64,000 nt of DNA from Rickettsiales bacterium (GCA_017999675.1 JAGNLL010000002.1:157649-221648), one strand, 5' to 3'. Shown: positions 1 through 9,905, counted from the stretch's first letter. Made by a program: numbers and translations. Notes: generated by a model from the letters alone, not told the origin.

Positions 1-252
1 AGCTTGTGGAGTTTTTATCTCGCTTTCAAGCAGGTCTGCTATTCTTTTGTCATCAGTGCTAATACCACTCTCTAGAGCATCTTGTTCATCGAGAATACCC
101 TTCGCTATTGCTTCTTGAATTAATAACTCACGAACAACAAGAGCTTTTGCTGCAAGATCCATCGCCTCACTTCTTGTCTTAGCAGGATGGTATTGCATCT
201 CGTTAAAAACTTCTTCGTCGGTAATCTCTCTTTGATTAATAATTACTGGCAT
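1..252 (-). CDS. Nitrate-operon parvulin-type peptidylprolyl isomerase, N-terminal part (runs off the window)
   Basis: The reading frame opens with ATG at 252 and stays open to the window edge, giving the first 84 residues (MPVIINQREITDEEVFNEMQ...). A GGAGAT ribosome binding site lies just upstream. The gene starts 3 bases after the narI stop, so it is the last visible gene of the nar operon. The N-terminal segment, rich in Ala/Glu helices, matches the SurA/NifM-like N-domain of PpiC-type proteins that follow narI in Pseudomonas; the catalytic parvulin domain would lie outside the window. The expected role is folding or assembly of the nitrate reductase. The identification rests on the short N-terminus and on context, so it is moderate. 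Confidence 0.6.
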   Translation of the reverse strand, partial: MPVIINQREITDEEVFNEMQYHPAKTRSEAMDLAAKALVVRELLIQEAIAKGILDEQDALESGISTDDKRIADLLESEIKTPQA

Positions 253-254
253 TG

Positions 255-962
255 TTATCTCCTTCCATTTTTACTACGAACCACCTGATAAGGTCTAGAA
301 ATGTATTTGACTGGCACACTTAGCATGTGAACCAATCTGGTGAATGGAAAAAGCAGGAATATTGTCATTCCCAAAATCAGATGAAGATGAAATACAAAAT
401 CTGTTTCGATGATATAATCGGAAGCGCCAGATCGGAAGGTAAGAATATGCTGCGCCCATTCTGACAAATTTATCATAACAGTAGCATCTTGATGGGATAA
501 AGAATATGGTATCGTTAATAATCCAAGCGTGATCTGAATCCATAGAATTAGAAGAATCGCAATGTCACTCTTTGTGCCAGTAGCCCTGATTCTTTCGACA
601 AATAGACGTCTAAAAACCAACATTGTAAGTCCAACAAAGCCAACGGTTCCTGCTATGCCGCCAGCAATTATGGCAACCAATTGTTTTTGTTCTGCCGTGA
701 TAAATTGCTCATAAAGCGCATGTGGGGTGAGTAGGCCAACAAGATGTCCAAAGAAGATAAAAATAACCCCAATGTGAAAGAGTATATTTCCGATCATTAA
801 TCCTTTATCGGCAAGAATCTGGCTAGAAGAAGCGCGCCAGCTATATTGCTCCCTATCATATCTAATAATGGTTCCAATCATAAATACCGATAGGCAGATG
901 TATGGATAAATACCGAAGAAAAATGCGTAATAAAAATCGTTCATATCAATTAAATATTTCAA
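255..962 (-). CDS. narI: Respiratory nitrate reductase gamma subunit (cytochrome b)
   Basis: This is the membrane anchor of the NarGHI complex; it oxidises quinol and passes electrons through two b haems to NarH. The 235 residues form five hydrophobic segments, and the four expected haem-ligand histidines are visible: H63 and H73 (FHIG...FGH) and H194 and H212 (HLHLILG...RLVH). The N-terminal IYPYI and RYDREQYSWRASSSQ segments and the C-terminal SVPVKYISRPYQVVR segment are typical. The frame overlaps the narJ stop by 4 bases, as in a translationally coupled operon. A start at the second Met (residue 7) would fit the usual length (about 225-230) equally well. Confidence 0.95.
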   Translation of the reverse strand: MKYLIDMNDFYYAFFFGIYPYICLSVFMIGTIIRYDREQYSWRASSSQILADKGLMIGNILFHIGVIFIFFGHLVGLLTPHALYEQFITAEQKQLVAIIAGGIAGTVGFVGLTMLVFRRLFVERIRATGTKSDIAILLILWIQITLGLLTIPYSLSHQDATVMINLSEWAQHILTFRSGASDYIIETDFVFHLHLILGMTIFLLFPFTRLVHMLSVPVKYISRPYQVVRSKNGRR

Positions 963-1663
963 TTATTATTGGTTGATACGCTGGAGTAGCAACCGCCACC
1001 ACCACAACCACCGGAACCACATCCTCCAGACTTAGAATTTGGAGCGTCACCACCTAGAAATGTAACTGGCTTTTCTTCCCACTCGGAATCAAGTTGCTCA
1101 TAGGATGTAGTGAAGTTGTTTTTTCTTTCTACAACTTCTGGATTGTGCCCAAGAACTCTTACAATAGAGTTTGGAATTATGTTGTAATCACTGCCTCTTT
1201 CGGCAAGCCTTTTTCCTAAGGCCTTCAGAATCTTGATTGGATCTTGAAGAGTCTCGATTGCCTGATCTTGGGGAAGATAAGAGATATATTCGAGGAAAGC
1301 TGGAAGGTAATCCGGCAATTCATTTTCGCCGATAGACAGACCAGCTTCTTTGTAAACCTCAACAAGATCCACCATGGCCTGACCGCGATCTCGCGAATCG
1401 CCGTGAACATGTTCAAACAAATGTAATGACAATGATTTATTGCGATCAAAAGTTTCAACATAATCTTCTTGAGCATCCAAAAGATCTTTTGTTTGAATCT
1501 GTGCAGCAAATTGCTGTAATTGTCGTAAATCATTACTATCCTTCATCAACCCTTCATCAGCAATTACTTGGTAAAGTTCACTAGCCTCGCCAACCCAATC
1601 TTGAGATGGGTAGCGCAGCATCATTCCTAGTGCTTTAAAAGTTTTATAACCACTATGATACAT
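959..1663 (-). CDS. narJ: Nitrate reductase molybdenum-cofactor assembly chaperone NarJ with Cys/Gly tail
   Basis: NarJ is a cytoplasmic TorD-family chaperone that holds apo-NarGH while the Mo cofactor is inserted. I place the start at the ATG at 1663 (MYHSGYKTFKALGMMLRYPSQ), which has a GGAGGT ribosome binding site just upstream and gives 234 residues; a longer in-frame start at 1828 would lie deep inside narH. The FEHVHGDSRDRGQAMVDL motif is the family hallmark. The frame overlaps the end of narH by 11 bases. Oddity: the last 30 residues contain a Gly/Cys run (SGGCGSGGCGGGGC) with four cysteines that I do not know from characterised NarJ proteins and that could bind metal. Confidence 0.93.
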   Translation of the reverse strand: MYHSGYKTFKALGMMLRYPSQDWVGEASELYQVIADEGLMKDSNDLRQLQQFAAQIQTKDLLDAQEDYVETFDRNKSLSLHLFEHVHGDSRDRGQAMVDLVEVYKEAGLSIGENELPDYLPAFLEYISYLPQDQAIETLQDPIKILKALGKRLAERGSDYNIIPNSIVRVLGHNPEVVERKNNFTTSYEQLDSEWEEKPVTFLGGDAPNSKSGGCGSGGCGGGGCYSSVSTNNN

Positions 1664-3179
1664 GCGTACCTCCAAACAGATTTTTACGCTTTGGCTTACT
1701 AAACAAAGTTGCATCACTATTGCCACCAGAGCATCCATTGCCAAAAGAAAATCCACAGCTAGAGCGTACATCAAAAGCCTGTTCGACATACTCCTTATGC
1801 GATGTTGGTATAACGAAACGATCTTCATAATTCGCTATCGCCATGTAACGATACATCTCTTCAACCATAAGCTCGCTCAAGCCAACATGAGCAATAGTGT
1901 CTATGTTGGCAGCTCCATCAACATGCTTGGATCGCATATAAGCACGCATTCCTAACATCCTTTCCAAGGCAATTTTCACAGGCTTTTCATCTCCTGCAGT
2001 TAAGAGATTTGCAAGATATTTTAGTGGAATTCTCAGACTTGAAACATCTGGGATGATTCCATTAACCCCAATATCACCACTCTCTGCAGCATTTTGAATT
2101 GGAGAAAGTGGTGGTATGTACCACACCATCGGTAAGGTTCTGTATTCTGGATGTAGAGGGAAAGCAACTTTCCAATCCATTGCCATTTTATAAACTGGAG
2201 ATCTCTTAGCTGCTTCCAACCAGCTTTCTGGTATACCTTCAGCTCTTGCGGCTTTGATAACTTCTGGATCATTTGGATCAAGAAACATATCAAGTTGTTC
2301 TTGATACAAATCCTTCTCGTTCTTGGTTGAAGCTACAGCTTCAATCTTGTCTGCATCATATAACAAAACGCCAAGATAACGAATACGTCCAACACAGGTT
2401 TCTGAACAAACCGTTGGCTCGCCAGCCTCAATTCTTGGATAGCAGAAAGTGCATTTTTCTGATTTTCCCGATTCCCAGTTGAAATAGATTTTTTTGTATG
2501 GGCAGGCTGAAACACACATTCTCCAACCTCTACACTTTTCTTGATCAATTAAAACAATTCCATCTTCCTCTCTTTTGTAGATTGCACCGCTAGGGCAAGA
2601 AGCAACACAGGCTGGATTTAGACAATGCTCACACAAACGCGGCAAATACATCATGAATGTATTCTCAAATTGCCCATAAATATCTTTTTGAATTTCATCA
2701 AAATTTTTATCTTTACTACGGTGCTCAAACTCACCACCAAGTATTTCCTCCCAATTTGGACCCCAGTTAATCTTGTCCATTTTCTTACCAGTGATGACAG
2801 AAACGGGTTGTGCTGTTGGCATCGTTTTAGATTCAGGAGATTTCTGAAGATGTTCGTAATCGAAGGTGAAAGGCTCGTAATAATCATCAATTGATGGCAG
2901 GTTTGGATTGGCAAAAAGGTTAGCTAATGTGCGCCATTTACCACCTTGTTTTGGTTGAATTTTGCCATTATTTTTTCTTTCCCATCCACCATTCCATTTA
3001 TCTTGATTTTCCCAATCTTTTGGGTAACCAATACCTGGCTTGGTTTCTACATTGTTAAACCATGCATATTCAACACCGCGACGTGATGTCCAAACATTCT
3101 TGCACGTAACCGAACAAGTATGACAACCGATGCATTTATCGAGGTTTAAGACTTTACCTATCTGAGCGCGAACTTTCAT
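1653..3179 (-). CDS. narH: Respiratory nitrate reductase beta subunit (iron-sulfur protein)
   Basis: This electron-transfer subunit carries one [3Fe-4S] and three [4Fe-4S] clusters between NarI and NarG. The 508 residues are close to the usual 510. The first ferredoxin-like motif is at C16-C19-C22-C26 (CIGCHTCSVTC); further groups are CEHCLNPACVASCP, CRGWRMCVSACP and CTFCYPRI...CSETCVGR. The Trp in CRGWRMC replaces a Cys, the signature of the [3Fe-4S] site in NarH. The gene lies 2 bases downstream of narG and overlaps narJ, so the four subunit genes form one tight transcription unit. Confidence 0.97.
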   Translation of the reverse strand: MKVRAQIGKVLNLDKCIGCHTCSVTCKNVWTSRRGVEYAWFNNVETKPGIGYPKDWENQDKWNGGWERKNNGKIQPKQGGKWRTLANLFANPNLPSIDDYYEPFTFDYEHLQKSPESKTMPTAQPVSVITGKKMDKINWGPNWEEILGGEFEHRSKDKNFDEIQKDIYGQFENTFMMYLPRLCEHCLNPACVASCPSGAIYKREEDGIVLIDQEKCRGWRMCVSACPYKKIYFNWESGKSEKCTFCYPRIEAGEPTVCSETCVGRIRYLGVLLYDADKIEAVASTKNEKDLYQEQLDMFLDPNDPEVIKAARAEGIPESWLEAAKRSPVYKMAMDWKVAFPLHPEYRTLPMVWYIPPLSPIQNAAESGDIGVNGIIPDVSSLRIPLKYLANLLTAGDEKPVKIALERMLGMRAYMRSKHVDGAANIDTIAHVGLSELMVEEMYRYMAIANYEDRFVIPTSHKEYVEQAFDVRSSCGFSFGNGCSGGNSDATLFSKPKRKNLFGGTHVS

Positions 3180-3181
3180 AT

Positions 3182-6100
3182 CTAATCAATTTTTTTGGTT
3201 TCTAGGTGCGGCATTTCACCTTTGAGTGTATGTCCGTAGTTTTCTTCATTCATCCAATCGACCTTTTGCATTTTGCGCAAAACAATAAATTCGTCGCGAT
3301 TACAACCAACGGTACCGTAGTAGTTGAAGCCGTAGGAAAGTTGAGCGTAACCACCAATCATGTGAGTTGGCTTCAGCACGGTACGAGTTACGGAATTGTG
3401 AATTCCACCACGCATATTGGTGATTTCACTCCCTGGAACATTAACGATTTTTTCCTGAGCGTGATACATCATCACCATACCTTCAGGAACTCTTTGACTC
3501 ACTACAGCCCTAGCAGTTATGGCTCCATTAGTGTTAAATGCCTCTATCCAGTCATTGTCAATAACATCGATTTTTTTAGCATCTTTTTCGCTAACCCAAA
3601 TTATTGGACCACCCCTCGACAACGTAAGCATCAAAAGGTTGTCCGTGTATGTTGAGTGAATTCCCCATTTTTGGTGAGGAGTGATGAAGTTAAGAACCAC
3701 TTGTTTACGATCCTTTCCAAATTTCTCAAACACTGCTGCGGTTGTTTTGAGGTCAACTGGCGGTCTGTAAACACAAAGCTGTTCACCAAAAGCTTTCATC
3801 CAAGGATGGTCTTGATAAAGCTGTTGTCTTCCAGTTAGAGTTCTCCAAGGAATTAATTCGTGAACATTGGTGTAACCAGCGTTGTAGCTAACATGCTCTG
3901 ATTCTATACCACTCCAAGTCGGAGAAGAGATAATTTTTCTTGGCTGAGCCTGCGTATCGCGATAGCGAATCTTTTCATCTTCTCTGGCACTAGCGAGGTG
4001 AGTGTGATCACGCCCCGTAAATTCACCAAGTGCCTTCCAAGCTTTAACAGCGACATGACCATTGGTTTCAGGAGCTAATGACAAAATTACTTCTGTCGCA
4101 TCAATTGCCGAATCTATTTTTGGCAAACCTTTGCTAATACCATCTTCTGTCACTACATAATTAAGCTCTTCGAGAAATTTAACTTCATCCTCAGTATTCC
4201 AAGAAATTCCCTTCCCGCCATTTCCAAGCTTAGAAAGTAATGGCCCAAGAGAGGTAAATTTTTTGTAAGTGTTTGGATAATCTCTCTCAACTAAAATTAC
4301 AGATGGCATAGTTTTACCAGGAATTGGCTCACATTCACCTTTCTTCCAGTCCTTAACATCCAAAGCCTGAGCTAGCTCATTTGGAGTATCATGTTGTATT
4401 GGATTAAGTACTAGATCTTTTTCAACCGCCAAGTGACCAATGCAAACTTCAGAAAATTTCTTTGCGAGTCCTTTGTAAATTTCCCAATCAGAACGAGCTT
4501 CCCAAGCCGGATCAACAGCGGCAGACAGCGGATGAATAAAAGGATGCATGTCAGAAGTGTTCAGGTCATCTTTCTCATACCAAGTTGCGGTTGGCAACAC
4601 GATGTCAGAATACATACAGGTTGTTGACATACGGAAATCGAGCGTAACGAGCAGATCAAGTTTTCCTTCTGGACCTTTTTCATGCCACACAGCTTCTTTT
4701 GGCAATTGTCCACCTTCTTCTCCAAGATCAACACCTTGAACACCGTGAGAAGTTCCGAGCAAGTGTTTTAGAAAATATTCGTGACCCTTACCGCTTGATC
4801 CAAGAATATTTGATCGCCACACAAACATGTTGCGCGGCCAGTTATCTGGGCTGTCAGGATCTTCACAAGAAAATTGTAAATCCCCAGATTTTAGTGCAGA
4901 TACCACATATTCACCAGCCTGTTTGCCCGAGGCAGCGACATCTTTTCCAACTTTTAACGGATTGGTTCTGAGTTGTGGCGCAGAAGGAAGCCAGCCCATA
5001 CGCTCTGAACGAATATTGCAGTCAATAAATGATAAATCAGACCACTCTTTTTTGTCTGCGAGAGGCGATAGAATCTCATCCATTTTTATCTTCTCATAAC
5101 GCCACTGATCTGTGTGGGCATAAAAGAAAGAAGTAGAGTTTTGTTGACGTGGGGGACGGCTCCAATCGGTTGCGAAAGCAAGCGGCGCCCATCCAGTTTG
5201 TGGACGTAACTTTTCTTGACCAACATAGTGAGCCCAACCACCACCTGACTGACCAATACAACCGCACATCACCAACATATTAATTATCGAACGATAATTC
5301 ATATCCATGTGATACCAATGGTTCATTGCAGCGCCAATGATTACCATCGATTTGCCGTGTGTCTTATGAGCATTTTCAGCAAATTGACGCGCAACGTTGA
5401 TCACATGTTCACGCTTTACTCCTGTGATACACTCTTGCCAAGCTGGAGTGTAAGGAATGTTGTCATCAAATGATTTGGCGACATTTTCTCCACCAAAACC
5501 ACGATCCACCCCGTAATTAGCTAAAAATAAATCATAAATAGTTACGATCAGAACTTCTTCACCACCCTTAAGCTTCATACTTACAGCTGGTATGTTTCTT
5601 TCTAGAATGCTGTCGTGATCTGTATTTTTGAAATGCTCGTGTTCGAGATTTCCGAAATAAGGAAAGGCAACCGAAACAATTTCTTTTTTACTGTGTTTGT
5701 CAAGCGAGAGAAGCGGTGATATTTCTTTACCCGACACTTCTTCTTTTGATTCAAGATTCCATTTACCATCCTTATCCCAACGAGATCCGATAGTTCCATT
5801 TGGAACTCGAATTTCTTCTTTGTGTCCACAAATTACAACAGGTTTCCATTCTGAGTTATTTTCCGCTTTTAGGCTACCATCAAAATCAGAAGCCCTGACC
5901 ATTCTATCAGGAACAAATCTACCATCTTTCTTTACCAACTTAACCAAAAATGGCATGTCAGTGTAAGTGCGGCAATAATTTTCAAAATAATCACTTTTTC
6001 CAACTGCATGCCACTCACTTAAAATCACATGACCCATTGCCATTGCCATTGCAGCATCAGTTCCTTGTTTCGGATTGAGCCACAAATCAGTTAGCTTTGC

Positions 6101-6964
6101 TACTTCGCTATAATCAGGAGTTACCGCAACAGTCTTCGCGCCTTTGTAACGAACTTCGGTAAAAAAGTGCGCATCTGGAGTTCTGGTTTGTGGAACGTTA
6201 GAGCCCCAAGCTATGATAAAATTCGAGTTGTACCAATCAGCACTTTCTGGAACGTCAGTTTGTTCGCCCCATGTTTGAGGTGATGCTGGTGGAAGATCAC
6301 AATACCAATCGTAAAAACTCATACAGACGCCACCAATCAACGACAAATAGCGACTACCGGCAGCATAAGAAACCATTGACATTGCTGGAATTGGCGAAAA
6401 TCCAATGATACGATCTGGACCATGAGCCTTTGCGGTGTAAACGTTAGCAGAGGCAATTATTTCATTCACCTCTTCCCAGTCAGATCTAACAAAGCCGCCT
6501 CTTCCGCGATATTGTTGATAATCACGACGCTTTTCTTCATTTGTAACTATTGATTCCCAAGCAATTACAGGATCTTTGTGTACAGCTTTTGCAGCTCTCC
6601 ACGATCTCAATAATCTACTTCTGATAAGGGGATATTTCACGCGGTTAGCACTATACATATACCAAGAATAGCTGGCTCCTCTAGCACAACCCCTAGGTTC
6701 GTGATTAGGTAAGCCGTTTCTGGTTCTAGGATAGTCGGTTTGTTGTGTTTCCCAAGTAACTAATCCTCCTTTAACGTAAATTTTCCAACTGCATGATCCG
6801 GTGCAGTTTACGCCATGAGTTGAACGAACGATCTTGTCGTGTTGCCACCTTCCACGGTAGGAATTTTCCCACTCTCTGGATTCATCTGTTTTTATTCCGT
6901 GATCGCCTGAAAATGGCTTATTGTCACGTTTAAAAAAGGTAAATTTATCGATTAAATGACTCAT
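3182..6964 (-). CDS. narG: Respiratory nitrate reductase alpha subunit (molybdopterin catalytic subunit)
   Basis: This is the catalytic subunit of the membrane-bound, cytoplasm-facing nitrate reductase; it reduces nitrate to nitrite at a bis-MGD molybdenum site. I take the ATG at 6964 (MSHLIDKFTFFKRD), which aligns with the start of E. coli NarG and gives 1260 residues (family about 1250); an in-frame start at 7039 would overlap narK2. The FS0 [4Fe-4S] ligands H50, C54, C58 (HGVNCTGSC) and C93 (RGCARG) are present, as is the Asp of the FYDWYCDLP segment (D223) that should ligate Mo. Conservation with E. coli is high throughout and no break is seen. The gene lies 14 bases after narK2. Confidence 0.98.
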   Translation of the reverse strand: MSHLIDKFTFFKRDNKPFSGDHGIKTDESREWENSYRGRWQHDKIVRSTHGVNCTGSCSWKIYVKGGLVTWETQQTDYPRTRNGLPNHEPRGCARGASYSWYMYSANRVKYPLIRSRLLRSWRAAKAVHKDPVIAWESIVTNEEKRRDYQQYRGRGGFVRSDWEEVNEIIASANVYTAKAHGPDRIIGFSPIPAMSMVSYAAGSRYLSLIGGVCMSFYDWYCDLPPASPQTWGEQTDVPESADWYNSNFIIAWGSNVPQTRTPDAHFFTEVRYKGAKTVAVTPDYSEVAKLTDLWLNPKQGTDAAMAMAMGHVILSEWHAVGKSDYFENYCRTYTDMPFLVKLVKKDGRFVPDRMVRASDFDGSLKAENNSEWKPVVICGHKEEIRVPNGTIGSRWDKDGKWNLESKEEVSGKEISPLLSLDKHSKKEIVSVAFPYFGNLEHEHFKNTDHDSILERNIPAVSMKLKGGEEVLIVTIYDLFLANYGVDRGFGGENVAKSFDDNIPYTPAWQECITGVKREHVINVARQFAENAHKTHGKSMVIIGAAMNHWYHMDMNYRSIINMLVMCGCIGQSGGGWAHYVGQEKLRPQTGWAPLAFATDWSRPPRQQNSTSFFYAHTDQWRYEKIKMDEILSPLADKKEWSDLSFIDCNIRSERMGWLPSAPQLRTNPLKVGKDVAASGKQAGEYVVSALKSGDLQFSCEDPDSPDNWPRNMFVWRSNILGSSGKGHEYFLKHLLGTSHGVQGVDLGEEGGQLPKEAVWHEKGPEGKLDLLVTLDFRMSTTCMYSDIVLPTATWYEKDDLNTSDMHPFIHPLSAAVDPAWEARSDWEIYKGLAKKFSEVCIGHLAVEKDLVLNPIQHDTPNELAQALDVKDWKKGECEPIPGKTMPSVILVERDYPNTYKKFTSLGPLLSKLGNGGKGISWNTEDEVKFLEELNYVVTEDGISKGLPKIDSAIDATEVILSLAPETNGHVAVKAWKALGEFTGRDHTHLASAREDEKIRYRDTQAQPRKIISSPTWSGIESEHVSYNAGYTNVHELIPWRTLTGRQQLYQDHPWMKAFGEQLCVYRPPVDLKTTAAVFEKFGKDRKQVVLNFITPHQKWGIHSTYTDNLLMLTLSRGGPIIWVSEKDAKKIDVIDNDWIEAFNTNGAITARAVVSQRVPEGMVMMYHAQEKIVNVPGSEITNMRGGIHNSVTRTVLKPTHMIGGYAQLSYGFNYYGTVGCNRDEFIVLRKMQKVDWMNEENYGHTLKGEMPHLETKKID

Positions 6965-6978
6965 AAGATTTTTTTTGA

Positions 6979-8586
6979 TTATGGGTTTTTTACGTAAGCA
7001 TTTTTGCGCAAATAGAACCACCAATTGATTCCCATACACACTGCATAAAACACTGCAAAGCCATAAAGCGCTATTTCTGGAGTAGCCGCTTTAATTTGTT
7101 CACCAATTATTTGTGGAATAATGAATGCGCCGTAAGCAGCAATAGCAGAGGTCCAACCAAGAACTGGTCCGGCTTGCTCTTTATCAAACACAACAGCGAT
7201 TGTGCGAAATGTTGATCCGTTTCCAATGCCTGTCGCTAGGAACAAGAGGACGATCAGAAGCAGGAATGGAACGAAGAACTCCTCAGGCGTTTCAGATCCA
7301 TAAGCTAGCTTCATGTAATAAGCCACGCCAAGAGTTGCTAGAATCATTACAAACGAGGATATTTGCGTTACTAAAGCGCCACCTAGTTTGTCAGAAATCC
7401 AACCACCAATTGGTCGAATTAGGGCTCCGACAAAGGCGCCGATCCACGCGTACATCAAGGCGCTTGGGGCATTTGGGTTAGCTATGGTATGCGTCAAAAC
7501 ACCATCAACAAGAACGTGTTTGAACCCAAAAATAACCTGAATCGAAAGAGCTAAAGCCGCAGAATAACCAATAAATGAGCCGAAAGTCATTGTGTAAATG
7601 ATTGTCATCGCCCAAGTATGTTTGTTGTTAAAGATCTTATATTGTCTTGCCAAGTTTTGCTTATATTGCTCACCAGCTGGCACCAATCTTAGAAGTAGAA
7701 GGGTTGCAAGAATTACCGAAGGAAGAACAATCCACTTACTAACGCCAAGACCTCCAGCCGCAGCAGGCTTCATTGCAACAAAACCTATTCCAGCAGCAGC
7801 AAATCCAATGGTCAACATCAGAGCTATTTTTAGAAATGCAGAAAATGGTGATCCAATATTAGGAGATACATGAGCAGCTGTAATGTTATTCATTCCAAAC
7901 CATGTTGCTACAACCAATGGAATAAGAATTGCCACCCAAACATACCCTGCATTGTGAATCCAAGTTTCAGTGCCTGCTGGAATTTTTCCAATCAGTGATC
8001 CACTTACACTTTTAAGTATTGTAGGATCGCCACCAAAAATTCCAAATGTCATCACAAGTGGTATTAGTATTTGCATTGTGGTAACACCAAAATTTCCAAG
8101 ACCAGCATTTAAACCTAGCGCAAGACCTTGTTTTTTCTTAGGAAAGAAAAAACTGATATTTGACATTGATGAAGCGAAATTTCCTCCACCAATTCCTGAA
8201 AGCAGTGCTAAAAATTGATAAATCCAAAGTGGAGTTTCTGGATTTTGTAGCGCTAAGCCAGTTCCAAACGCAGGTATTATTAATAGAAGAGTCGTAAAGA
8301 ATAGTGTATTTCTTCCACCAGCTATACGAATAAAGAATGAACTTGGTATTCTCAGGGTTGCGCCAGAAAGACCTCCTATTCCAGCAAGAGTAAAAAGTTC
8401 AGGTTGCGTAAAAGGAAGACCAATATTTAGCATTTGAACTGTGATGATGCTCCAATACATCCATACAGCAAAGCCACAGAGGAGGCTTGGAATTGAAATT
8501 AATAGGTTACGATTTGCAATTTTCTTTCCCTCGTTATTCCAGAATTTTTCGTCATCTGGATTCCAATTTGTAATATTTCTAGCCAT
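6979..8586 (-). CDS. narK2: NNP-family nitrate/nitrite transporter, NarK2 type
   Basis: A 535-residue major-facilitator protein of the nitrate/nitrite porter family with about 12 hydrophobic segments. The family signature GGGNFASSMSNISFFFPKKK...GLNAGLGNFGV is present, as is an Arg in the second membrane helix (ATLRIPSSF, R79) that corresponds to the substrate-binding Arg of NarK. NarK2-type proteins exchange nitrate for nitrite during respiration. The gene lies between narK1 (5 bases upstream) and narG. The K1/K2 assignment follows gene order and length, because NarK2 types are the longer partner; substrate direction cannot be read from the sequence. Confidence 0.9.
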   Translation of the reverse strand: MARNITNWNPDDEKFWNNEGKKIANRNLLISIPSLLCGFAVWMYWSIITVQMLNIGLPFTQPELFTLAGIGGLSGATLRIPSSFFIRIAGGRNTLFFTTLLLIIPAFGTGLALQNPETPLWIYQFLALLSGIGGGNFASSMSNISFFFPKKKQGLALGLNAGLGNFGVTTMQILIPLVMTFGIFGGDPTILKSVSGSLIGKIPAGTETWIHNAGYVWVAILIPLVVATWFGMNNITAAHVSPNIGSPFSAFLKIALMLTIGFAAAGIGFVAMKPAAAGGLGVSKWIVLPSVILATLLLLRLVPAGEQYKQNLARQYKIFNNKHTWAMTIIYTMTFGSFIGYSAALALSIQVIFGFKHVLVDGVLTHTIANPNAPSALMYAWIGAFVGALIRPIGGWISDKLGGALVTQISSFVMILATLGVAYYMKLAYGSETPEEFFVPFLLLIVLLFLATGIGNGSTFRTIAVVFDKEQAGPVLGWTSAIAAYGAFIIPQIIGEQIKAATPEIALYGFAVFYAVCMGINWWFYLRKNAYVKNP

Positions 8587-8591
8587 TTTGA

Positions 8592-9905
8592 TTATCGTTT
8601 TGAGTTAGTATTATCAAGCTCTGGGAAGTATTTTGGACCACGCAATTCTGGGTGTTTATTTTTTTCCATGTTAATAATGGCAAAATGCATCCACGCCAAA
8701 GCACCAGCTACAAGCAAGAACAGAAGCATGAAACAACTGGTCCAAATGCCAATTAAATCATTCATAATGCCAAAACATAGTGGGAGAAAAAATCCGCCAA
8801 GACCGCCAATAAGACCAACAATTCCAGCGACTGATCCAACATTATCAGGGTAATATACCGGAATGTGTTTGTAGACAGCAGCTTTTCCGAAAGACATAAA
8901 CAGACCAAGAATAAAAACTACGATTGTAAAAGATGTAACTCCAAGCCCAGTACTAAAAGATATATCCCCTCTGATTCCGTGAATTATATATTCTGTTGAA
9001 GGATAGCTGAGGATAAAACAGCAGGCTGAGCAAATGAAAAATGTCCAGTACATAATTCTTCGTGCTCCATATTTATCTGATAAATATCCACCAATTGCAC
9101 GAAATGCCGAACCAGCAATTGAAAAGCTGGCAGCCAGCATTCCAGCTTTTTTGATGTCAAGGCCGTAAGTTCCAACATAATAGCGTGGTAGCCATAGAGC
9201 TAATGCAACAAATGCCCCAAATACGAAGAAATAGTAAAGCGAAAAACGCCAAACTTGAAGTTTTTTAAGTGGCTCTAAAGCTAAGGCGGTTGATTTTGGC
9301 TTCTCCCCTTTTAACCTACGCTGTCTTAGCTCCGGTTCATCTTTTGTAAAAATCCAAAATAAAATCGCTGCAACAAATAGTGAAACGGCCCAAATTTGAG
9401 CTACAGAATTCCAACCATAAGCAACCATCACGAAAGGCGCACAAAATTTTGTAACGGCGGCGCCAATATTTCCCATTCCAAAAATACCAAGAGATGTTCC
9501 TTGTTTTTCTTTGCTATACCACTTGGAAAGGTATGTGATACCAACAACAAAACTACCGCCAGAAATGCCAACACCAAGTGCGGCAAGTATCAGCATGTTG
9601 TATGTATCTGCATAAGACAATAGCCATGTACAAAGAGAGGAGGAAAGCATTACGGCAAGCAATATAGGTCTTCCGCCATATTGATCAGCCCAAATACCAA
9701 GAAATAATCGTATTAAAGAACCCGTCAGAATTGGGGTTCCGATTAGAAGGCTAAACTGTGTATCAGTTAACCCCATGTCTTGTTTGATCTGAACGCCAAT
9801 TATGGCAAATATTGTCCATACGGCAAAGCAAATTGTAAAAGCGGCGGTAGTAGAGAAAAGCGCCACTCCTTGATCAAACGGTTTAACTTCTTTTAAGTTG
9901 TTCAT
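8592..9905 (-). CDS. narK1: NNP-family nitrate transporter, NarK1 type
   Basis: This 437-residue major-facilitator protein is the first gene of the nar operon. The second helix carries GSLIRLFLGIWADQYGGRP, with the substrate Arg (R66) and the MFS loop motif, and the nitrate signature region reads GVGISGGSFVVGITYLSKWYSKEKQG. NarK1-type carriers are thought to bring in nitrate with protons, starting respiration before nitrite accumulates. The unlinked NarK1-NarK2 pair seen here occurs as a natural fusion in Paracoccus. The gene begins 79 bases from a perfect FNR-type box shared with the divergent regulator. Confidence 0.88.
   Translation of the reverse strand: MNNLKEVKPFDQGVALFSTTAAFTICFAVWTIFAIIGVQIKQDMGLTDTQFSLLIGTPILTGSLIRLFLGIWADQYGGRPILLAVMLSSSLCTWLLSYADTYNMLILAALGVGISGGSFVVGITYLSKWYSKEKQGTSLGIFGMGNIGAAVTKFCAPFVMVAYGWNSVAQIWAVSLFVAAILFWIFTKDEPELRQRRLKGEKPKSTALALEPLKKLQVWRFSLYYFFVFGAFVALALWLPRYYVGTYGLDIKKAGMLAASFSIAGSAFRAIGGYLSDKYGARRIMYWTFFICSACCFILSYPSTEYIIHGIRGDISFSTGLGVTSFTIVVFILGLFMSFGKAAVYKHIPVYYPDNVGSVAGIVGLIGGLGGFFLPLCFGIMNDLIGIWTSCFMLLFLLVAGALAWMHFAIINMEKNKHPELRGPKYFPELDNTNSKR

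Noticed and set aside
6965..7039. Longer narG start at 7039
   Set aside because: It would overlap narK2; the product from 6964 aligns with the start of E. coli NarG.
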